Positions 24,565 to 37,210 of a stretch of DNA of 64,000 nucleotides are shown here, in pieces. The notes under the pieces were generated by a model. The model ran no database searches, had not been told where the DNA came from, and saw only the letters and a program-made list of their open reading frames with translations. Source of the stretch: Liquidambar formosana. Taxonomy: Eukaryota > Streptophyta > Magnoliopsida > Saxifragales > Altingiaceae. Each line of letters begins with the position of its first letter. Positions within the stretch are counted from its first letter, which is position 1. The stretch is taken from contig CM077821.1 of the NCBI GenBank assembly GCA_039720395.1, positions 41,290,792-41,354,791 of the forward strand. Reading direction: 5' to 3'. The position numbers and the translations under genes are program-made.

Positions 24565-25104
24565 GAAACACATGAAAGCAATTTAACAACCAGCAATAAT
24601 TACATACTACGGGAGAACAATAACTATTCTAACAAATAGATATAATGATTACTTTAGCATATAAAAAACATGTAAAATGTTTGTTGTTTTTAACAAACAA
24701 AAGATGTTCTAGTTAAACAGACTATGAACTCTAAATGGTTTAGCAAATTTGATTGCAAATCAGGTTTTTGGCAAGTAAAGCTTACAGATGAGTCAAAACC
24801 ATTGACTGCTTTTAGTGCACCATATGGACATTACCAATGGACGGTTATGCCATTTGGAATTTGTAATGCACCACAAATATTTCAAAGATGGATGGACAAC
24901 ATGTTCAAACATCTTCATAAATTTTGTCTAGTATATATTGATGATGTTTTAGTATTCTCTAAAACCAGGGAAGAACATAAAAAGCATCTTAAAATTGTAT
25001 CAGACATATTCCTAAAACATAGAATAATTCTAAGTCCCAAGAAAATGGAAATAGAAAAAGAAGAGATTGAATATTTTGGAGTTATTTTAAATCAATCAGG
25101 TATG
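24565..25104. repeat. Spacer between arms: scrambled viral fragments
   Basis: Two joined pieces. 24565 to about 24703 is viral leader in minus orientation (matching about 17240-17378 inverted). About 24704-25104 is a reverse transcriptase fragment in plus orientation (matching about 21575-21978), with YIDD intact and a short open frame at 24724-25128. The piece has private substitutions not shared with either arm, so it is a third viral copy and not a local copy of arm 1. Confidence 0.85.
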
Positions 25105-25295
25105 GGTGGGTTACGAAAATACGTATAAAAATAAAAAAGAGTATTTACAAAAAGTACCTCAAATATTATTAATAATTATAAAATTTACACAGGATAAAAG
25201 AAAACTTACATAAATAGTCTTCTTCTTCAGTACAAGCTCTCTCTTTCTTTCTGAAAACTCTATCCCACTCTACCTATACAACTGAAGGACTCATC

Positions 25296-25303
25296 TATTT
25301 ATA
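25296..25303 (-). promoter_or_regulatory. Viral pregenomic promoter TATA box, arm 2
   Basis: TATAAATA on the minus strand, the mirror counterpart of 24366-24373. It would fire toward the spacer and arm 1. Confidence 0.55.
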
Positions 25304-25689
25304 GACAAACTTCGGACTTCAAGTCCAGACTTAAACTCAACACAAAAACTAAAGATAAGAATCAAAAGTACAATAATTACATTCAACTACCAACAACCCT
25401 ATTTAAAACATGTTACAAACTTTACACTATTCACTTTTTGACTATGAAATAAAAAGTGAGGCTAGGTTCTTCCTTCCTTCACCGTATCACGTGATTTTGT
25501 CAGTGATTGTGACTAAGCCTTCAAAAAGTCTTTGTCTTCTTTCTAAAAGAGTCAGGCTAAATTAATGCTGCATATCACGTCATGTCCTTTGATTGTTGAA
25601 TATTGGACGTACTTGTTATACGTATCCAATTTTGCAGAATTTCTGGATGTTGCCTGGCTGGCCCCTATCCTTCCATCATGTTCTCGATA

Positions 25690-27031
25690 TTGTGAAGTGT
25701 CTCTTCATCAAGAGAGTTCCAGAAACTGTCGCCATTATCTTCTTGATTGTGGCTAACAATATTTTCATAATAATCTTGTGCGCCCACCTAGCTCTTCCGC
25801 ATCCATTGTTAATTCAATAGGACCGGTAACATGGCCATGAATAATATTATTAAGAAATTCATCAGCTGCCATTCTTTGAGCAACTGTCTCCACATAAGAA
25901 GTAACCAGATTTGTGCTAAAATAATCTTCTCCCATCGTTGATCATGAATTTGTAAGAGCAATAGCTGTGGATGTTTTGTGCTTCTCTTTTTAGAGCAATA
26001 TAATTATCTATATAATAAGAGGATAAATCAAGATTTTCTGCTTTATCCAAAAATTTAAGATCGTCATTTTTTATGAGATCTTGTTCATTTGTAAGTTCTA
26101 GGCTCCAGATTTGATATGGTTGAAAAAACAGTTCTCTCTGTCGCCATCCTGTATGACTAAAAATTTTGAATTTCAAATATCTACTCCATTTGTAGTGTTT
26201 CACCACATTATAGATCATTGTTTTGATCATTGTGGGAAAGTCAACAAATGCAGTGGATACCAAGGAGTCGAAGATGATTGTTCCGACAGCTCCCCAACCA
26301 ATTGCTTCCATGCTCCAAAGCTCATGGTTTATGAAAAATTTCAACTTTGGAATTTCTTTTTCCAAATAGATATTTTCAGCAAATTCAATGAGAAGAGATT
26401 TAATCTCATTGTTTTCAATACGATCATTAATATCAGAAAATATTTCTTTTGGTAAAGCTGTTTTAGCTTTGTTGAACAAACAAATTCTTAAAGCTTTATT
26501 AAGGTATGAATTTTCCTGTTGTTCAGTAAAATTCATTAAATTAATAATAGTAATAATTTTTTCTTCAAAAAAATCTTCAAGCCAATCCACTTGTTTAATG
26601 AACTTGGCAAATTCAGAATGAATAAAAGTTTGCTTTTCTTCTTGTGTTTTCAGGAATTCAGCAAGTTGGGACATATTTCTTCTAAACTTAGCTTTATGGT
26701 TTAAGCAATGAGTTTTCCAAATATTATTTAAAAGATGATAGGTTTTTGGGTTTAAACCTGGGTTATAAAAATCTTTTATCTCCTGATTTGTTTCAGGATG
26801 ATTTTGAAAATTCATTTGGTTAAAATTTTGAGACATTTCAGCCATTTGTTTATAGCTGACTGGCATCACATAAACTGGAACATTGGGTTGGTTACTCATG
26901 ATCTGAGGAAGTCTGGGAAAGCTGCTCTGGTTTGAGCTTCCTTCTCCTTTGTAGAATCGGGATGGTTTCCCATAATTCTTTCCTTGAGAATTTGAGGGTT
27001 TTTTCCCTTTGTCCAGATTCTGATTATTCAT
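25690..27031 (-). pseudogene. Viral ORF2, arm 2, broken
   Basis: The counterpart of 22640-23962. The open frame runs from ATG 27031 to a stop at 25916, where a 1-nt insertion after GRRLF creates TAG. The remaining C-terminal part continues in another frame to about 25690. The protein is nearly identical to arm 1 where both are open. Confidence 0.85.
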
Positions 27032-30000
27032 TATATCTTCTGGACAGATAATCAGCAAGAAAATTGTTAGTACCTTTAATATGTATTATATCAAAAGTAT
27101 ACTGACAAATAAAATTATACCATCTAACACGCCTTGCATTTTCTTCACCTTTTTTGGATTTGATAAAATCACAAACTGATTTATTATCATTACGAATTAT
27201 AAATTTAACAGGTGCTAAATGAATATCAAATCTTTTTATTCCATTTTTTTTATAGCTAATAACTCTTTTTCATAAGTTATATATTTTATTTCATTTGGTT
27301 TAAATTTTCCTAAATCATATCCACAGATTTCTTCTTGTTTAGAATTTTCTGGGATTGCTTTTAAAACTGCTCCCCAAAACTCATCAGTAGCATCGGTTTC
27401 TAGAATTAATTGGTTATTTTCTTTTGGAAAATAAACCTTTGGGGTATCTTTAAACATATTTTTAATTTCTTGAACTAAATCTGAATCTTTTTTAGTCCAT
27501 TCTATTTTTATATCTGAATTTCCTTTTTTAGGAAGATTCTTAAGTTTTTCAATTAAAGGTTTTTCCTTTTTGGATAAATTCTTTACAAATTTTCTTCCAT
27601 AATTTAATAAACCTAAAAAACTCTGCAGTTCTTTGAGAGTTGTTATCTCATTTGGAAAATCTCTTATTTTCACAATGATATGATTTTGGAGTTGCATACC
27701 TGACTGATTTAAAATAACTCCTAAATATTCAATCTCTTCTTTTTCTATTTCCATTTTCTTGGGACTTAGAATTATTCCATGTTTTAGGAATATGTCTGAT
27801 ACAATTTCAAGATGCTTTTTATGTTCTTCCCTAGTTTTAGAGAATACTAAAACATCATCAATATATACTAGACAAATTTATGAAGATGTTTGAACATGTT
27901 GTCCATCCATCTTTGAAATATTTGTGGTGCATTACAAATTCCAAATGGCATAACCGTCCATTGGTTGTGTCCATATGGTGCACTAAAAGCAGTCAATGGT
28001 TTTGACTCATCTGTAAGCTTTACTTGCCAAAAGCCTGATTTGCAATCAAATTTGCTAAACCATTTAGAGTTCATAGTCTGTTTAACTAGAACATCTTTTC
28101 TAGGAATAAAATATCCATCAAATTCAAGATTTTGGTTTAATCTTTTATAATTAATTACCATTCTAGCTTTTCCTCGTTTTATCTCATTATGGTTCATTAC
28201 CATAAAGGCGGGACTAGAATGTAAACTTCTTGTTTCTTCAATTAATCCTTTCTTTAGTAATTCTTCAAGTTGAATTTCAAATTCATCTATATCTTTTTTA
28301 GTATAGACCATTGGCTTAACTCTAATTATTTTATTAGAATCAATGAGTTTTAATTCACAAAACCTTGGAGATTTTTCCCAAAGTTTTAATGGGTCTTCAG
28401 AAAAGTTTGGATGTAATTTTTTATAAATCCAATGTTTTTCATCTAAAGATTTAATTATTGGTGTCATTTCACCACGCTTGACAGGCGCAAATCCTTTTTC
28501 ACAAACATGTTTATGATGTTGCAAAAGAGGAATTCTAATAGGTTCTTGTTTACAAGTTAGAATAACATGGTCACAATTGACAATAAAAGGCATATAATTT
28601 TCAATAAAATTATTTCCTAATATCACATCACCATGCATATCTGGGAAACAAAGTATTTTAGGGATGGAGAATTTTTTATCTCCTAACCAAAGCGTAACAT
28701 TTTTAGCTTTGAGAATTATTAAAGTTTCATTTCCATCAATACCTCGTCCAGCTATTGGATTTTTCATTTTTATTCATAGATGCTCAGGTAAAGCATTATA
28801 CCTAGCAGCACTGGTTGTTGCTCCGGTATCTAACAGGATAGATAGAACATATGGTTTATAGTTTTTGAAATTAAACTTTCCGAGAACATACATATATCTT
28901 TTCTTACCTTGTTGGTAGCTAAAGATTAATTGTTCTGGATATTTACCATCAATTTTAATCTGTTGAAATACTACAGATTTTTGTTCTTCAAGGTAGGTTG
29001 TACCTGGAAGTATGGGTATTTGCACATTCTTTATTGCAATTGATTTTCCCTTTTCATCTTGTTCATCTTTTTTAGATGTTGATGTTGATGCATCGTCTAA
29101 TAATTTTATATTATTTCGACGATTATCGGTAAAATAAAGATTATTTCCTGATGCTTGAAATTCTATTGGTTTATAGAATTTTGGCTTAGGATTTTCTGTA
29201 AATTCTTTTATTAACCAACTTTTAGGTATTTCCAAATCTTTCCAATTTATTAATCTTGGTTGGATTTCAGTATCGAATACTCGTGGTTCGAATAATTCGA
29301 TCATATTCTTATCAATTTCTTTAATTGATGTTTTTGTAAAATTTGTTAGTTCATGAATTGCTTTCCATTGAACCGATAAATTATAACTATTTTTCTTCAT
29401 ATCAATTCCTTTAGTTTGGATACGAATTTTTATCGTGTCACAAATATTTGGATCTTCAATTGATATAAAATAATTTGGTTTTATTTTAAACCAAACTTGT
29501 CCATAGACAAGATTTGATTGTATTCCACCTATTAGTGCTTTAATAGGATCTTCAAATCTTTTATCCAAGACTACTACTAGAATAGGAGTGTCTAATCCTA
29601 CTCTAAATAGAGCTGTAATTTCTATTTGAATTATTCCGATATGAATATATCGAATCTTTGGATGCTTTTGTTTAAGCCTTCGAATTTTATTTTTATCGAA
29701 TAGTGGTATTTCCACCATTTCATCTTCAGTAGCTTTAGCAGATGTATTTCCACTAAATTGCTCAAATAATCTAGCTTGCCAAATATTAAATTTTGAGATT
29801 TGATAAAGTTCTTCTTTTTTCACTTCTTTAATTTTATCAAATTTCTCAAAATTAGATTCGTCTATAGATGCTTCTTCACCTATGACATCTCCTAATTTTA
29901 TGAGTTGTAATTCCTCGTTTGGAATAGCTTCAAAGATTTCTTTATTTTCATTCCTTTCAGACATCATGAAAATCATGTCTGATTCTTCTTCACTTTCACT

Positions 30001-31987
30001 TTCAGTTTCAGATTCTGATTGAACCTCATATATTATAGAATCATTATCAGAGACTTCTTCTCCAACTAAAATTTCTAATTGTTTTTCTTCTAGAAATTTT
30101 ATCATCTGTTTACCACTCTTTCCTTTCTTAGGACATTGTGGTGCTATGTGACCTTCTTCATTGCAAATATAACATTTACATTTAGATTTTTTTCTAAACG
30201 TAGTATTTCTATTTTTATTTCTTTTTCTGACATATTTCTTATTAGGATTAGGTTTTTTACCTTTCCATTTGACAAATTTATATTTTCTAAATTTTCTCTT
30301 TTTCTTATAAGGGGTTGATTTTTTACAACTGAATTCCCATTGTTGTCGCATTACTTTGCTACAACATTTATCATTAAGTTGATTTTTCACTTGCTTAACA
30401 GCCTTTTGTGTTATGCAATGTTTAGTTATAATTCTTTCAGCATATTGAATTCTTGCTCCTAACGTGTCTTTTCCACCATTAGAACTACTTAAGAATTCCT
30501 TATATCCATCATTACAAAGTTCATCCCATGGTGAGGGTAACTTATGGAAAAATTGACTTAACCAAAACTCAGTTTTTGGTGGGTTAAGTTTATGATAATA
30601 TTCCTGATAAAATTTTGCAAAGGGTTTAAATTCACAAATATTGCATATTCTACATTTTGTTAATATATACTCATTGTAAATTTCCTCCTGTTCTTCAAAT
30701 TTAATTCCACAGAATTCTCTTCTTAGAATTTGTGCGAATTCATTTAATATTTTATCAAATGAATTAAATTCATTAAGTAAACTAGCTTTTTCATGTTTAC
30801 CTTCATCAGAAGCTTCCCATCTTCTAAGGAAGTTTAAGCAATCTCCTTGGAGAGTTGCACAGATGTAGTCTAAAAATCTTTCTTTAGACCAACTACTTTT
30901 ATATGTATTAATGACAATAGACATTGATTGTGCCCATTCTCTTAACGCTTGATCATAATTTTTAAATTCGACATTTTTTAAGTCGAGATAAACTCCTCCA
31001 GTAGTGACATTGATTTTATTTAAATCAGTCCTCATGCTTGTTGTAGGTGCAGGTTCTGATATAGAACCTTCATCTTTTAAAGGTTTTAAATCTTCAATTT
31101 GCATCGGGTCATCATCATCAAGGTCATCATAGATATCAAATATAGGTGATTCAAAATTATACCTTTGACCTCTAGGAATTATTTTTTCTTCCTCATCCGT
31201 CTCAATCTCTTTTCTTTTTTTAGAGTCTTGAGGGTCATTATTATTATTATCATTGTTTTCTTTTTCAATGATTATTTCTTCATCAACTGAAGTACTGCTT
31301 GTACTTCCAGTATTGTTATCACTTGATGATAAGCCAAATTTTCTAACCTTCTGGTTCTGGCTCGTCATCTGAACTTTCTTCTTGAACACTGTTTGGCATG
31401 AAAGTTATATCAGATTCTTTATCTGATTCACTTGACTCTTCTAGTTGAAGGGCTAAGTCATAATTATATTCAGTCATTAATTTTTCATTTGCTGAATATA
31501 AGTCTTGCATTTGTTTTAGAAGTTTATTACGTTCATTGTAATTTTCTTCTTTAATATATCGGGTTTTCCAATATTCTAAAATTTCTTTGATAGCTTCAAA
31601 ATCTTTTCGATGTTTATCAGTTTTAAACATCATAATTTCTGTTCCAAAGTACAATCTTGGAATTTCTTCTCTAGTACTTTCTTTTAGTACTAATACATTA
31701 TCTGAATTGTTTTTCAGATTATTTTCTAGATTTTGGATTAAACTTTTTGTTTCATCCTTTAGGTCTATATTCTGAATTTCACTTATCATATTAACTTTTT
31801 CATATATTTTTTCTTGATTTTTCTCAATATTTACTAATTTACTAAACATACCAGATAGATTATCTACAACATAATTTAATGTTCTGCTAATATTGCCTAT
31901 ATTAGCGTCTTTATCTTGTACATGTGCTAAATGTTTATAATCATTAGTTTGATTATTTTTCTTACCTACGCACCCTAAATCTTCCAT
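27024..31987 (-). pseudogene. Caulimovirid polyprotein CP-MP-PR-RT-RH, arm 2, broken
   Basis: Same domain order as arm 1. Open pieces: 31987-31343 (N-terminal coiled coil), 31389-28774 (coat core, zinc knuckle, movement domain and start of protease in one frame, showing that CP, MP and PR belong to a single ORF), 28767-27868 (protease, first half of RT), and 27754-27236 (rest of RT, start of RNase H). Breaks relative to arm 1: a 1-nt insertion near 31347, a nonsense change (tryptophan to TGA) near 28770, a 1-nt deletion near 27879 just before the YIDD box, and a 2-nt insertion in an A run near 27244. The break positions differ from those in arm 1, so they arose after the two copies separated. 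Confidence 0.92.
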
Positions 31988-32219
31988 GACTAGGTTTTCC
32001 TACAAAGTTGCCGACTCAAACGAAAGGACACAAGCTCAACTGGCTACCTTTCAACCAAGTCAAGGCCTCGGTACTCCCTATTCAAGGTTGTCTTAAGGTT
32101 TGCAGATAAATCAAAATAACTAACTAGCAATTAAAACACTTAACAAATAAACAAGAATAAATAAGCTGATAACAGGCTCAAACAGACTACAATAAAAACT
32201 ATTAATTCCTAATACTGAC

Positions 32220-32231
32220 GCTCTGATACCA
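32220..32231 (-). promoter_or_regulatory. Viral primer-binding site, arm 2 (perfect)
   Basis: On the minus strand this reads TGGTATCAGAGC, the exact 12-nt complement of the plant initiator tRNA-Met 3' end used by caulimovirids to prime reverse transcription. Confidence 0.85.
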
Positions 32232-32567
32232 TTAACAAAAACTCTACACGCAGTAGAAACAGGAACTTCAGGAATTTTTTTTTTTTTTTTAATCTAAAAC
32301 ATGAAACACATGAAAGCAATTTAACAACCAGTAATAATTACATACTACGGGAGAACAATAACTATTCTAACAAATAGATATAATGATTACTTTAGCATAT
32401 AAAAAACATGTAAAATGTTTGTTGTTTTTAACAAACAAAGTGAAATGAAACGGTTGGCTTTAGTAAAACAGAAATTTTAACAAGAATGGCATTAAATAAT
32501 TCCCGAGGATAAATACTGTCTTTTTTCCGTTGAATGGGTCAAATCGAGACGTATATTGCCATCCCTA

Positions 32568-32575
32568 ACATGGAG
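32568..32575. repeat. Target duplication, right copy (ACATGGAG)
   Basis: Identical to 17106-17113. It is followed directly by another insertion (32577-32886) before the copy A start codon region resumes at about 32888. Confidence 0.8.
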
Positions 32576-32576
32576 C

Positions 32577-32886
32577 CACTGGCGGAGGGGGGGGGGCCTT
32601 TGGGGGTATATGCCCCCATTGGCTTAACCAAGTTTTTTATTAATTTTTTGGAAGGATATTACCATTTGATGACCATTGCTCAACATAATGCCAAAAGGAG
32701 GAAGATAGTAGTCATTTTAAAGCATATTTACAGTCAATTTGTAATAAATTGATCACAATATCCTTTTTTGGTATTAAATTGGAAAATGATTATCAAAAAG
32801 TAATGTTTTAAAAAAAGTGCTTTCCAAAGTTTTTAGCTCCCAATTCCCGTTTTACAAAATCATAGCACAGTGCCCGAGATAACTCC
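32577..32886. mobile_element. Decayed hAT-like MITE between viral unit and copy A
   Basis: This roughly 310-bp stretch is absent from the equivalent position at 41641. It starts CACTGGCGGAGG with a G-rich run. Its interior (AATACCAAAAAAGGATATTG inverted, and similar wording) resembles the hAT elements at 39.3 and 43.7 kb. The duplication would be CATGGAGC against CCTAGAGT, with three mismatches, so age or misassignment is possible. Confidence 0.45.
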
Positions 32887-32914
32887 CGGCCCCTAGAGTT
32901 GAAACATTGTGCTA

Positions 32915-35900
32915 ATGGCTCCCAAAAAAAGCCTCATCAATCTCATTTCCTTGCTTCTAGCCGGAGGTCTATATTCCTCCCTTGCTACAGGAATCAACAC
33001 AATCAGACCAGGCGACAAACTCGACATCTCTAATCATCTTGTTTCTACAAACGGTCTCTTTACTCTAGGATTCTTCGATCTCGAATACTCAAATAACTCT
33101 TATTTTGGAATTTGGTACACCAACCTCACCGGAATCAGAGTATGGGTTGCCAATCGAGACACCCCCACTTCAACAATTCCGGCATTCTCACCATCGACAC
33201 CACCGGAAAATTGTTGATCCAATCCAAAGGAGGGGACCCCATTTTGTTAAATTCGGATCAAGGGTCGGGCAATGTGACGGCCACTCTACAGGACACAGGC
33301 AATTTTGTTGTGGCCGATGAAACTGAGAAGCGGGTCTTGTGGCAGAGCTTTGATTATCCTACAGACATGCTTCTGCCAGGTATGAAACTGGGTGTCAACC
33401 TGAAAACCGGGCGGAATTGGACACTAGCTTCTTCTCTAAGTAGTTTTGTCCCAGCTTCGGGGGCTTTCACCTGAGCTGGGAACCCACCCAAGATTCCGGT
33501 GAATTGGTGATTCGACGGCGTGGGTTGGTTTACTGGACAAGTGGGGTTTTAACCAATCAGGGTCTCCCATTTATGCCTCAGTTAAGCTCGTACTTCAGCT
33601 TCAAATACGTATCCAACCAAGAGGAGAAGTACCTGACACTTTCTGCATATAATTTCGTTCCTGATTCAACTATGTCAAGGAGGTTGGTCTTAAATTCAGA
33701 TGGGCAAATTGTGGATGGAGGCTTCGGTTTACTTAATGGAGTGCTTGATTTTTGTAATGGGTATAAGTCTGCCGACAGTGGCTGTGCAAGTGCGAGGAGG
33801 GTGCCAAAGTGCCGTGGCCGAAAGGAAGGGTTTGAGAAAAGAAGTGGCAGTTTTGTTGGGCCAAGTGTCGAGGGCATTGCCCAACCCACTCATGATGACA
33901 ATTCAAGCCTTGGTCTCGGTGATTGTTGGGCCAAGTGTTGGAGTGATTGCAACTGCGTCGGTTTTGGTACCTGGAATGACAATGAAACAGGGTGCCAGAT
34001 ATGGAGTGGAAATTATAAGTTTCAACAAGATCTCAGTGGCGCTACGCTGGCTCGGTACGTAATAGTGAACCCCGCAAAAGGCAAGTCCAATTGTTTCTCC
34101 ATTTCATGAGTCTCATTTTATCTGTTTTGAAGATCTTACTACATTTCTGGCCCAGTTGGTATCAGAATATTTGGCTAATATCATTTGTCTTTCGTGTCAA
34201 ACCAATACCAAAAGCCATATATACCAAATTAAGTGAATCGCTAACATGACAAAGTATTAGTTTTCTAGAGAGTAAGCACTATAACTAGCTTGAACTAGAA
34301 ATCACTCATGAAATTTTAAGCATTATAAGTAGCTTGAGCTCGAAATCACTTATTTAATAAGTGAGGCAGATGTCACTAGCCTATCATGCCATTGACAAAT
34401 ACTCGAACTATTTGACAATTATGATACTTGACATACCTGTTATTAGGCAGACTGCAGGCTATCATGCATCAAGCAATATCTCTCGCAAAATAAGCTAGTT
34501 ATGGTGCTTAAAATCCCATGCTCTAGTTTCAAGGCTTTGATGGAAGACACTCTTTATCATGTTATTTTTACATCAATTCCTTGCTGTATGCGTTGAGTAG
34601 TTAACCGTTTTAAGCCCATATTGTTATGTTGCTCAATGGACCTGAACTTGTTTAGCTTGTAAAAAAATTTAACTGAAAGGTGATCTCTATGGAAATGAGC
34701 GCCACTCTGGTCAAGCTTGCCCATTAATTATTAAGCTAATTTTTTGTTCATATATTCAAATTTATTTAATGGTGTATTTGGATGAGAGATTTGCAGGAGG
34801 AATTTGGGCTAGCTAGGTTTAGATTTTAATGCTAAATTATGGCTATGGCAGTTTACGTGCGATTGAGGTTGATATCCCATCTTGGCCAAAATCCCTCTTG
34901 CAAATCCCTCATCCAAACGCACCACACGAGTCTTTCTTTTGAAAATTCATAATCGTGTAAGGGAAAAATACTAGAATTTGTCTTGAAAGGTTTTCAAGAA
35001 GCTCTGGTAGTGATTACATAGTATTAGACTTTAGAAGTATACAGGTGCTATGTTGTACAAGTACGGGTATAAATTAGTGGCTAAACTTAGTAAATGTAAT
35101 TTGTTGTTTTATTCAGGAAAAAAGTGGATATGGATAATCATTGCAATATCTATTCCTCTCATTGTTATTATGTGGAGCTTCTTGTGCTATCTAAGAAAGA
35201 GAAAGCTGAGGCTAAAAGGTAAATTATCTTAGAATTAGTACATTAGCTGCACATATATATATGTTTTATAGCTAGTCACTATATATGCAAGCGTTAATTT
35301 GAATAATTATGTTATTGCAAGTAGGGGAGGAGAAAAGAAGGCAAGAGGCTATGTTACATGAGTTGACAACTTCGGATAGACTTGACAATGCAATTGAGGT
35401 TGAAAACCATGGGAAAGCAGGTCATGATTTGAAAATATTTAGCTTTGCTTGTATTATGGCAGCCACAAATAACTTTTCACCTAAAAATAAGCTTGGACAA
35501 GGTGATTTTGGACCTGTTTACAAGGTGATTTTCAAAGCCTACAGTTAAATGTTTCTTTTTAATTTTCCCCTCTCTTGTGAAGGTATTAAATAAGATTGAT
35601 TTGTTCTTAACATTGATCGATAATCCATGAATCATTAATATCGTAGGGTGAATTACTTGAGGGGCGGAAAATAGCAGTAAAGAGACTTTCAAGCACTTCA
35701 AGGCAAGGACTTGTGGAGTTCAAGAATGAACTTATACTCATAGCCAAACTCCAGCATATGAATCTTGTTCGGGTTCTTGGTTGTTGCATTCATGAAGAAG
35801 AAAAGATGTTAATTTATGAGTATATGTCCAATAAAAGCTTGGATTTCTACCTCTTTGGTTCGTATATAATGTTTAGGGGCTTATCTAGCTAGTTTCATTG

Positions 35901-36914
35901 CATGATTTACGACAAATTCAAATTTATTTATAGGTTAACTTATTTCGTTTTATGTAACTTACTATATCTTTTCCCCTTGTGACAGATTTGACTAAAAGAA
36001 AGCTATTAGATTGGAGGAAGCGTTTTAATATCATTGAAGGGGTTGCTCAAGGAGTGCTTTACCTACATAGATACTCGAGACTAAGAATAATACATAGAGA
36101 TTTGAAAGCCTAGTAATATATTATTAGATGACAACATGAACCCCAAAATTTCTGATTTTGGTCTAGCAAGAATTTTTGGGCAAAATGAAACAGAAGCAAA
36201 CACTAGAAGGCCAGTTGGGACATAGTAAGTGAAAAATTCCTCTCAACCTTTGTAGATGGATTTAAGTTTTGATAATTTATAACTCATTTATTCCTTGATT
36301 TAGTAAGTAAGTTCTTTAATGATTGGATCCAGTGGTTATATGTCTCCTGAGTATGCTATAGAAGGAACTTTTTCAATGAAGTCTGACGTATTTAGTTTTG
36401 GAGTCTTACTTTTGGAAATTGTGAGTGGCAAGAAGAATACCAGCTTCCATCACCGTGATCGCCCACTTAACCGGATTGGATATGTAAGTTTGCTTTGGAG
36501 GTTTTTTGTTTCTTTTTAATAAACTATATATTCTCTCAACATTATCATTTGAGTTCAAATTTAGATCTTAATTGTGAATTTGAAAAATGAATGATATTTT
36601 CATAGGCATGGGAGCTGTGGAAAGAAGGGACTGCTTTGGAGCTAATGGATCCATCACTTGGTGATTCATGTCCTACAAACCAATTGTTGAGAATCATTCA
36701 CTTGGGTCTTTTATGCGTACAAGAAAATGCAATGGATCGACCCACCATGTCTGATGTTATTTTTATGTTAAGGAATGAAACTATGCCTTTACCTGTCCCA
36801 AAACAACCTGCATTTTTCACTGGACGAAGTATGATGGAGGTTAATTCACCTGGAGGCAAGTCAAAAGACTGTTCAGTAAATGGTTTGTCAATTTCTACGA
36901 TGGACGCACGATGA
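32915..36914 (+). pseudogene. S-domain receptor kinase copy A (pseudogene)
   Basis: All seven exons of a G-type lectin S-receptor-like Ser/Thr kinase are recognisable: 32915-34080, 35117-35218, 35325-35524, 35647-35857, 35986-36224, 36333-36483, 36606-36914. They encode a signal peptide, B-lectin (RVWVANRD, WQSFDYPTD), S-locus region, PAN domain (CWAKCWSDCNC), one membrane span, and a kinase with HRDLKA. Breaks: 1-nt deletions near 33170 and 33470 in exon 1, and a 1-nt insertion at 36111 that turns KASN into KA-stop. The first intron begins GC instead of GT (GCAAGT). Exon lengths equal those of the intact gene apart from these indels. The proximal 5' flank is separated by the viral unit. Confidence 0.93.
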
Positions 36915-37210
36915 AGATGTGATTCGTATTTTCCTTTTTGCTTCAATTAATTAAAAAAATACTCAAATGATGTGGACATCAAATTACCTTGGACATTTAT
37001 GTACGCATTCATGGAAGTCTAAAACTTTTGTGGAATCGTGGTTAAGAATTTGAAATTTATTTTTGATATAAAATTGTGTGCATGCATGTGTGTGTGTATA
37101 TATATATAGTCACTTTCTTGTGAGGTTAACCTAATTAACATAACTTTGCGGTGGGTCACCCTCCAAAACTCTACTTGTGACTTGAATTTTGCGAAACCAA
37201 CCGTTGAGTT

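Larger units (their letters stand above)
17114..32567. mobile_element. Inverted caulimovirid dimer with hAT-like ends
   Basis: Two endogenous pararetrovirus copies face each other: arm 1 at 17114-24564 (plus) and arm 2 at 25105-32567 (minus), around a spacer at 24565-25104. The unit starts TAGGGATGGCAATATACG and ends with its inverse complement. It is flanked by an 8-bp direct repeat ACATGGAG. The arms are highly similar throughout, differing by scattered substitutions and small indels. There is no integrase and there are no LTRs, as expected for Caulimoviridae. The 8-bp duplication and TAGGG ends fit hAT transposition, which is not how pararetroviruses are thought to integrate; whether the outer 120 bp or so is hAT or viral sequence is open. 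Confidence 0.88.

Noticed and set aside
17114..32567. The viral unit as a Ty3/Gypsy retrotransposon
   Set aside because: No integrase, no LTRs, a caulimovirid-type movement domain and zinc-knuckle coat protein are present, and the primer site matches initiator tRNA-Met in the caulimovirid manner.
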